Source: Sesamum alatum (taxonomy: Eukaryota; Streptophyta; Magnoliopsida; Lamiales; Pedaliaceae). Taken from it: a stretch of DNA of 64,000 nucleotides. Each line of letters opens with the position of its first letter. The first letter of the stretch is position 1. The stretch is taken from NCBI GenBank assembly GCA_034509735.1, contig JACGWO010000001.1, positions 13,470,854 through 13,534,853 of the forward strand. Reading direction: 5' to 3'. The notes under the pieces are model-generated. The model did no database searches, was not told where the DNA came from, and saw only the letters and a program-made list of their open reading frames with translations. A program made the translations under genes and the position numbers. Below are positions 58,148 to 64,000 of the stretch, in pieces.

Positions 58148-58985
58148 GGGACAATTTAACTCCCCTCTCCTAAAATTTGGTGTAATTACACGTAGACTCC
58201 TTATGGTTTGAAAAATTACACCTAATATCTCTGGTTATAAAAGATATCCAAATTCCTTAACAAAAGTAATCAATTTTTTCTACCCATAGTAGGTGGGTAA
58301 AAAAAACATGAAAATTCTTAGACTAAAAAGATAAAATTGACGCCTTATACGTGGAGAATTGAACAAACGCTTTAATTAAGAAGACGAAATTTCAGATTTT
58401 TTTTTCTATTATTAAAATATTACAAGAGATGTAAATACTATATTTATTTTATCATAGTGGTATACTTTTACGATTGAGTTATCAGAATACATGTCTTCTA
58501 AATATTTAGTTAAATTAAATAATATAGTGTATACATATAGTTTATAGTGTATAAATATGTTTGAAATAAAAAAAAATAGTGTATATATATGTTAAGAGCT
58601 AAAATTATTTTGATCGATCTAATTTATTTATTAATTAAAAATTATTTAATAAAATAATACTTTAAATATATTAAATATATTATACTATTTACTCTTATAA
58701 TTTAATTTAATTATAAGAACAGACTCACATACATAAGTGTGTGAAAATGTATAAAAGTAGTTTTGATTAAAAATAAAATATTTGACTTGCAATAAATCAA
58801 CCAAGGGTAAAAATGGATTTCATTCGAATTTTCTGCTTATACTAGCAAATTTTGTCAATTTTATTAATTGAATGATTTACTTGTTGGATGAAAATAAAAA
58901 TAAGATATTAGGTGTAATTTTTCAAACCACATGATGTCTACGTGTAATTACATCAAACTTCAATGGAGGAGAATGTAATTATCCC
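58148..58985. mobile_element. Mutator-type MITE, 838 bp, 9-bp TSD
   Basis: Ends GGGACAATTTAACTCCCC and AGGAGAATGTAATTATCCC are inverted copies over about 90 bp, including GTAATTACACGTAGAC facing its complement. The perfect 9-bp AATAAATTA flanks it (58139-58147 and 58986-58994). The internal sequence is AT-rich, with no ORF. Confidence 0.93.
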
Positions 58986-58994
58986 AATAAATTA

Positions 58995-59460
58995 GGGCAT
59001 GATGTCACCCCGCACTTCCTGATTTATGGTTTATTCGCACAAATTATTTTTATTTTTAAAAAATTACACATACACCCATTGAAAACAACAAATATTATTT
59101 ACACAAATCACTTCTATTTTTTGATACACATACACCTCTAAATACGTCTACAACATTATATAAATAATTATTATTTTTTAATTATCAATTTAATAATAAT
59201 TTATATAAATAAATTATAAATAGAGGTGTAAATGTAATTATTCCAGTATAATTATAGGAAAGTTGCCACTGCCATAATGATGCCAACTTTGACAATTTTA
59301 GCATATGCAGAGGAAAAATTTCTCTTCTTTTTCTTTTACACAAAATATAAGGAAAAATCTTATTGTCGATGTACATGCATGATATGATGACCACCACCGA
59401 ATTTATGTTAGCAGCTTTGCGGCTATTCATCATCTTATCTTATTTTAGTTATAATTATAA
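58995..59460. other. AT-rich spacer
   Basis: A MITE-arm-like stretch near 59050-59150 (TTACACATACACCC) has a loose partner near 59220. No gene is recognised. Confidence 0.4.
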
Positions 59461-59934
59461 TTTATACTATTATAAAGAGAAGGGGGTCTATAGACACAAA
59501 TTGAAAGTTTTTATACTATTATACCAAATTATTGTAATACCAAAAATGTCCTTCAACTTCCCAACTCTATTCAATTAAGTTCATTTGGAAAATCAATTCC
59601 ATGTAATTACATTACTAAAAAATTAATACTCCAATTTTATAAATTTTTTTGTTAATTGAAATTAAAATAACATATTAGTATTTGTGTTACATGTAATTAT
59701 AATCATCATTGTTAATATAACAAATATTCTATAAAGTTTCAATTTTTAATTTAATTTGAATACAATACTGTATTGATAATTAATGCATTAGAAAATAATT
59801 ATCAAACTGTTTTTATATGTGAAGTCGTAAAGCAATAATAAATTTTAAGATATTAAAATAAGTTATGAAATTCACTAAAATAAAAATTTTATTAAAAATT
59901 ATTACGCGCAGGTATTGTGTGCCACAATTTCTAG
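59461..59934 (+). mobile_element. Non-autonomous Helitron, copy C (474 bp)
   Basis: Starts TTTATACTATTATAAAGAGAA (TC mutated to TT) after an A and ends CCACAATTTCTAG before a T. The subterminal GCGCAGGTATTGTG lies where copy B has its hairpin. It aligns end to end with copies A and B. Confidence 0.92.
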
Positions 59935-60559
59935 TAAAGAAGAATATGAAGAAGTGAAGTTAGTCATGTATGTGTGTATGTCTCTACATCATGACATGGA
60001 CTCCACATCCCATTGACCTCATATCATTATTCCTTTCTCTCTAGGAAGAATCTTGGTACGACCTATGAACTATCTAATTTTGTACAACACAGTTTTAGAA
60101 GTGTGCACTATTTCAGACTTCAAACCCACACAAATATAGTTTTGGATGTATTAGGTAAATTACAATTATAGGTATTCGATGTTTAAGTCAGTAAAGATTC
60201 ATTTATGGATAATAGTCAGTGTAATTAATACAGTTGAAATTATTTATTCGATATTTGATCATTTGGTTCAGTCACATTATTGTGATTTGAATAACACATG
60301 AAGATTGAATGATCATATTTGAGGATGATATTATCGTATCAATTTAGATTGAATCGGTTCGCCTTGATCCCAAATAGAATGTCACAGATTCTAGCCTTTT
60401 TTTTAAACATAATATTAAAATCATTCTAGATTGAAATTGATTGTGAATTTTCGAGTTACATACTTTGCATTTTGGGACCGGTTATGAATTTTATTCAATT
60501 TTAATAGAATGCGTGCATGCAATAATTATAGCAGATATTTTATGTTTGAGGTTGAATAC
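59935..60559. other. Spacer without recognised features
   Basis: AT-rich; no open frame resembling a known protein, no inverted ends. Confidence 0.4.
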
Positions 60560-61090
60560 TGATATGGGTGAAAGGGAGGAAATGTTGTACGAGGAGTGGT
60601 CAATACCCGAAGTACCTAATCGAACAAAAGAAATGAAGAGAGGAAAGGGACCTCCTAAGGAAATCCTAGATGCGAATGAAGAAAGCACTTTTGAACTGTA
60701 TGCGTATGCGTGTCCCCCTCGTAAGAATATCTATGCAGAATCTGGGTGGCAGAGATACGGGATCCACGTGTTCCAAGAAAAATAGGAGCCTAAGAGGTCT
60801 ACGCAAAGCTCACCGCCTCTCTCTTAACATTAGTGTGGCTGCCTACAAATACGAGGCATAGTCCTCGTACAAAGATCAAAGGACAAATCCTGATAAAAGA
60901 TATCTGAGAATCCCTTATGAAATCAGAAAAGATATGGACGAGCTATAACGAAGGAAGGCTCCTTGCCATCTATAAAAACCCCCTCTAACTGAGAAGGGAG
61001 GACAAATCCATTACAACCCTAGAGTAGCAAAATTCTCACAACATCAAATACAAAAGTCCAAATATAATACGACATATGAGAAAAAAGTCG
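60560..61090 (+). other. Possible LTR-retrotransposon remnant
   Basis: A less AT-rich block with TCTATAAAAACCCC at about 60970, followed by GAGGGAGGACAAATCC-like leader sequence, resembling the promoter part of a plant LTR. A short frame (60465-60785) has no recognisable domain. No paired LTR, primer-binding site or gag/pol is present, so it could equally be a fragment of an unknown gene's promoter. Confidence 0.3.
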
Positions 61091-62768
61091 ACATTGGTCC
61101 GTTTGGTGTACATGTGTAGCGATAACTAAAAAGAAATTTTGGAATTAGATATTTATAGACTTGGCATCTTGGTACAATAATTGATTTTATAAGGATCTAC
61201 GAGTTTGAAATATTATAATAATAGTTCATTGTGTGAGATTTGCATACACCACCATGTTCTATAATTTCTTGATATATGAAGTCGAAAATTAAACTTGTCA
61301 ATGATTTGAACTCGAAAAATTAAATAAGAGAGTGAGTGTTATCATGTTCTTAGAGGTATCGCCGCCGAGAATGCCGTAACTGCACAACTAACACACCTGT
61401 TCTGTTCTTGGGTTGACCCCTTTCCCACCATTTTTCAATTATAATCGTAATTTTTGATTCGATATCAATATCAATGTATTTATGAAGAAAAAAAATGCAA
61501 GTAATCTCATGTGATATTACAAATGAGCAAATTACTCCCTATGAAAAAAAAAATAATTTATCTCCCTGTGTTTTTTAAAATGAATTAATTTATCTTCTCG
61601 TATTTTGTAAAATGGGCAATTTACCTCTCTAGACAGGGAGATAAACAGTCACATTTTAAAACATATAGGAAAATAAATGTTATTTCGTTTCTTAAAGGGT
61701 AATTTATATATTTCTAATATCACAAAGAGGTAAAATGCATTAAAATTTATTTATCAAAATCTGTAAAATGTTTGAAATGGATAATGACTTTGAAGGACAT
61801 TAAAGTTGGAAGCAATGCAAGGAAAGGATGTGGTTGTCTTCCGCTAATTACAGACAATTAACAGTTAGAAAAGTACACTTATTTTCTACTAATACACGTA
61901 TTTCTTTACAGTTTTCCATAATTTACGTTGTTTGTAGCTTAATTAATTAATTAATTAATTAATACAAGTCCACCCCCAGTTAAAAAGTGCCCTCTTATAC
62001 CCAATACAACAGTAGATTCGTGCAGCTTTCTCGTGCTTGCTGACACTAATTAAAATTATTATATTTACTCTTTTTTCTTTTTTCTTAATAGCCCATTTGG
62101 ATGAAATTAAATAATTGATGAGAAAACTGGGGAAATATTGGAATTAAGTAAGAGAAGTAGTTGAAGACTTGTTGCATAAGTTTAATTATCTGTTGACTTT
62201 TAGCTGATTATTTGGCTTCTGGAGAGTGCGACACACATAGGTTTAGTGCAATAATTTGTTAGGCCATAATTATGGTAGTTTATATGTTATTGATTTTTTT
62301 TAAAAAGAAAAAAAATACTATTTACATAAACAAAATAAAAAATAATAATCAATGTGGTATCACACTGCCTTATTCTTTTCCATTATATGCAGGCACTCAT
62401 GACCCCCATAAAATGGGCCCAAGATCACATTAATTGGGCAGCAATAAATTGAAAACACATACTTTTTCACTGAAAATTAGAAAAATTAGTAGACTTGAAA
62501 TATAAGTTGTTTGTTTATGTTTTTATTTTAAGTAGAAAATATGTATTTTTAATTTTATATAGATTTTTGTATGAAAATGAGAATGTGTTTTGATTAGTTA
62601 ATAAAATTATATTTTATATTTGGCTGTGTTGTCAAATCAATATATTTTTCAATGAGAATTTGTATAAATAAACATGTTATTACTTTAATTACTGTTTTAA
62701 ATTTTTTAAACTTGAATGAAAATATAAACAAACATTAGATAAGTTGTTCATATATGTAACCTGTATAA
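61091..62768. other. AT-rich intergenic DNA
   Basis: Nothing gene-like. A (TTAA)n run lies at about 61939-61962. A stretch at 61530-61720 with repeated AATTTATCTCCCTGTG/AATTTACCTCTCT motifs looks like an old MITE arm; no clear ends. Confidence 0.4.
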
Positions 62769-63023
62769 GGGAGTGTTTGTGCGAGCTTTAGAAAAGCGCT
62801 TTTCAGCTTCTTGATGTTGAAAAACACTTTACATAGGGACAAAATGGTTTTTAATTAATTAAACTTGTTTTAGAAGTATTTTTTCCCCAAACACTATCCA
62901 ATTTAGTTTTTATCTGCTTTTCACTTTTTTTACAAATACTATCAACTTTTGATTCTACTAGAACTTCTAATTTTTTCTACGAAAATCACTTCTTTGAAAG
63001 CAGAAGCTCTCGCAAACACTCCC
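62769..63023. mobile_element. Tourist-like (PIF/Harbinger) MITE, 255 bp
   Basis: Ends GGGAGTGTTTGTGCGAGCTT and GAAGCTCTCGCAAACACTCCC are inverted copies. The 3-bp TAA on both sides (62766-62768 and 63024-63026) is the usual PIF/Harbinger target duplication. No coding capacity. Confidence 0.85.
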
Positions 63024-63026
63024 TAA

Positions 63027-63690
63027 AGGTTCGTTTGGTTCAAATGGGAGAAAAGTGGAAGGGAAAGAATAACAATTTTTCTTCAAGTTGTTTGGTATAA
63101 TTGGAAGAGGAATAAATTTCAAATTCTTCCTCTTATTTGGTAAGAGAAAAAATAGATTGAGAACAAACGACTAATTTTTATAATTTTACTTTTTAACAAT
63201 TTCTCTTCATTTTGTATTAGAAAATAAATAAGTTAATATTATACTAATATAATTTTAGTATATCAAAAATTTAAAAACCTTATTACTAATATATATATAT
63301 ATATCAAACAAGAACAATAATATTTTTTATTAATAAAAATATTTATCAAAACGAATATTGTTCATTTATTCTAAATTATTCAATTTAAATAAAATAAAAA
63401 TTACTACCAGTGCCCTCAAATAAAGAATTCAAATTCAAATATCAGAGCCTTTGTTAGCCTTAGAGTAAATAAAAATAACATATGTAGTTTTATTTTTATT
63501 TTTTTTTATCTTTTTGACCTTATACTTTCACTTTTCCGCCTACTTTTGGATCGAAACGAAATTAGACTCCAAAGGGGTTTTATATACATCTAATTTTACT
63601 TCCCATTTATTTCTTCTCCCAAACCAAACGTTAAACTTCTTCTCATATATTTCTTTTTACTTTCACTTTTCACCCCAACCAATTACGGCG
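63027..63690. mobile_element. Probable MITE adjoining the Tourist-like element
   Basis: The left end AGGTTCGTTTGGTTCAAATG and a right-side CCCAAACCAAACGTTAAAC (about 63618-63636) are inverted. A second candidate end, CACCCCAACCAATTAC, lies at about 63671. It resembles the pair near 31785-32600. The exact borders and target duplication are not resolved. Confidence 0.45.
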
Positions 63691-64000
63691 TAAGTCAACA
63701 AATGAATTAGCCACCAAACATGCCCCATTGTTCTCCCACTAATGGGACTACCACCCCTTTTTGTCAATGAAAATTGAAACCCGGTGAGTTTGGAGCACTA
63801 GTTTCAGTGAAAATGAACCCATGAATAAGACAAAAAATATTAGTTGAGTTTTTACTACCTTAATAATTGATATAATTTTTTTTTTGGAGTATGATCTTGA
63901 TATTTACTTAGTTGCTATTCAAGGAAACTTATTAATTATTAATATATATAATAATATAAAATAAAAATACATTAAATATTATTAAATATGTAAAATAACG
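63691..64000. other. Terminal spacer
   Basis: No feature recognised. Confidence 0.4.

Noticed and set aside
60465..60785. 106-residue frame as a possible gene
   Set aside because: No known domain, and it runs into LTR-like sequence with no splice or promoter support; kept only as a possible LTR remnant.
1..64000. CRISPR arrays, bacterial operons, phage genes
   Set aside because: None seen; all evidence points to a plant nuclear chromosome.

Overview
The window is nuclear DNA of a flowering plant, most likely a eudicot (perhaps an asterid; that is only an impression from protein similarity). The evidence is intron-rich genes with GT-AG splicing, plastid-targeted enzymes with N-terminal transit regions, AT-rich spacers, and typical plant transposons (Helitrons, Mutator-type MITEs, a CACTA element, a Tourist-like MITE). 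All gene models below were assembled by hand from splice sites and checked for reading phase. There is no transcript support.

Left gene block (1-16.6 kb, all minus strand): a decayed CC-NBS-LRR resistance gene cut by the window edge, a complete 19-exon gene for the chloroplast K+/H+ antiporter KEA3 with a 58-residue duplication in its tail, and a three-exon plastidial methionine sulfoxide reductase B.

Repeat block (16.7-33.8 kb): almost entirely transposons. It holds a Mutator-type MITE with a perfect 9-bp target duplication, a 54-bp tandem array split by a 474-bp Helitron, further Helitron ends, a plant-mobile-domain (PMD) gene beside a cluster of perfect hairpins, a long inverted repeat with a G-rich core, and a 2.7-kb CACTA element with a 3-bp target duplication and remnants of a Ptta/En/Spm protein.

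Right gene block (33.4-57.6 kb): glutamyl-tRNA reductase (HEMA, tetrapyrrole synthesis) with a Helitron just upstream; an RMD5/GID2-type RING E3 subunit of the CTLH/GID complex; a small plastid-type DUF7026-like protein; then a trichome-birefringence-like O-acetyltransferase (TBL), a phosphoglycerate-mutase-like protein and a 20-exon fatty acid amide hydrolase (FAAH). From memory, the order TBL-PGM-like-FAAH matches Arabidopsis At5g64470-At5g64460-At5g64440, and KEA3 beside an MSRB matches the At4g04800-04850 area, so both blocks look like conserved synteny. KEA3, MSRB, HEMA and the DUF7026 protein are all plastid-directed, but nothing suggests the genes form a functional cluster.

Right flank (57.6-64 kb): no convincing gene. 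It holds another 9-bp-TSD MITE, a further copy of the 474-bp Helitron, an LTR-like fragment and two MITEs.
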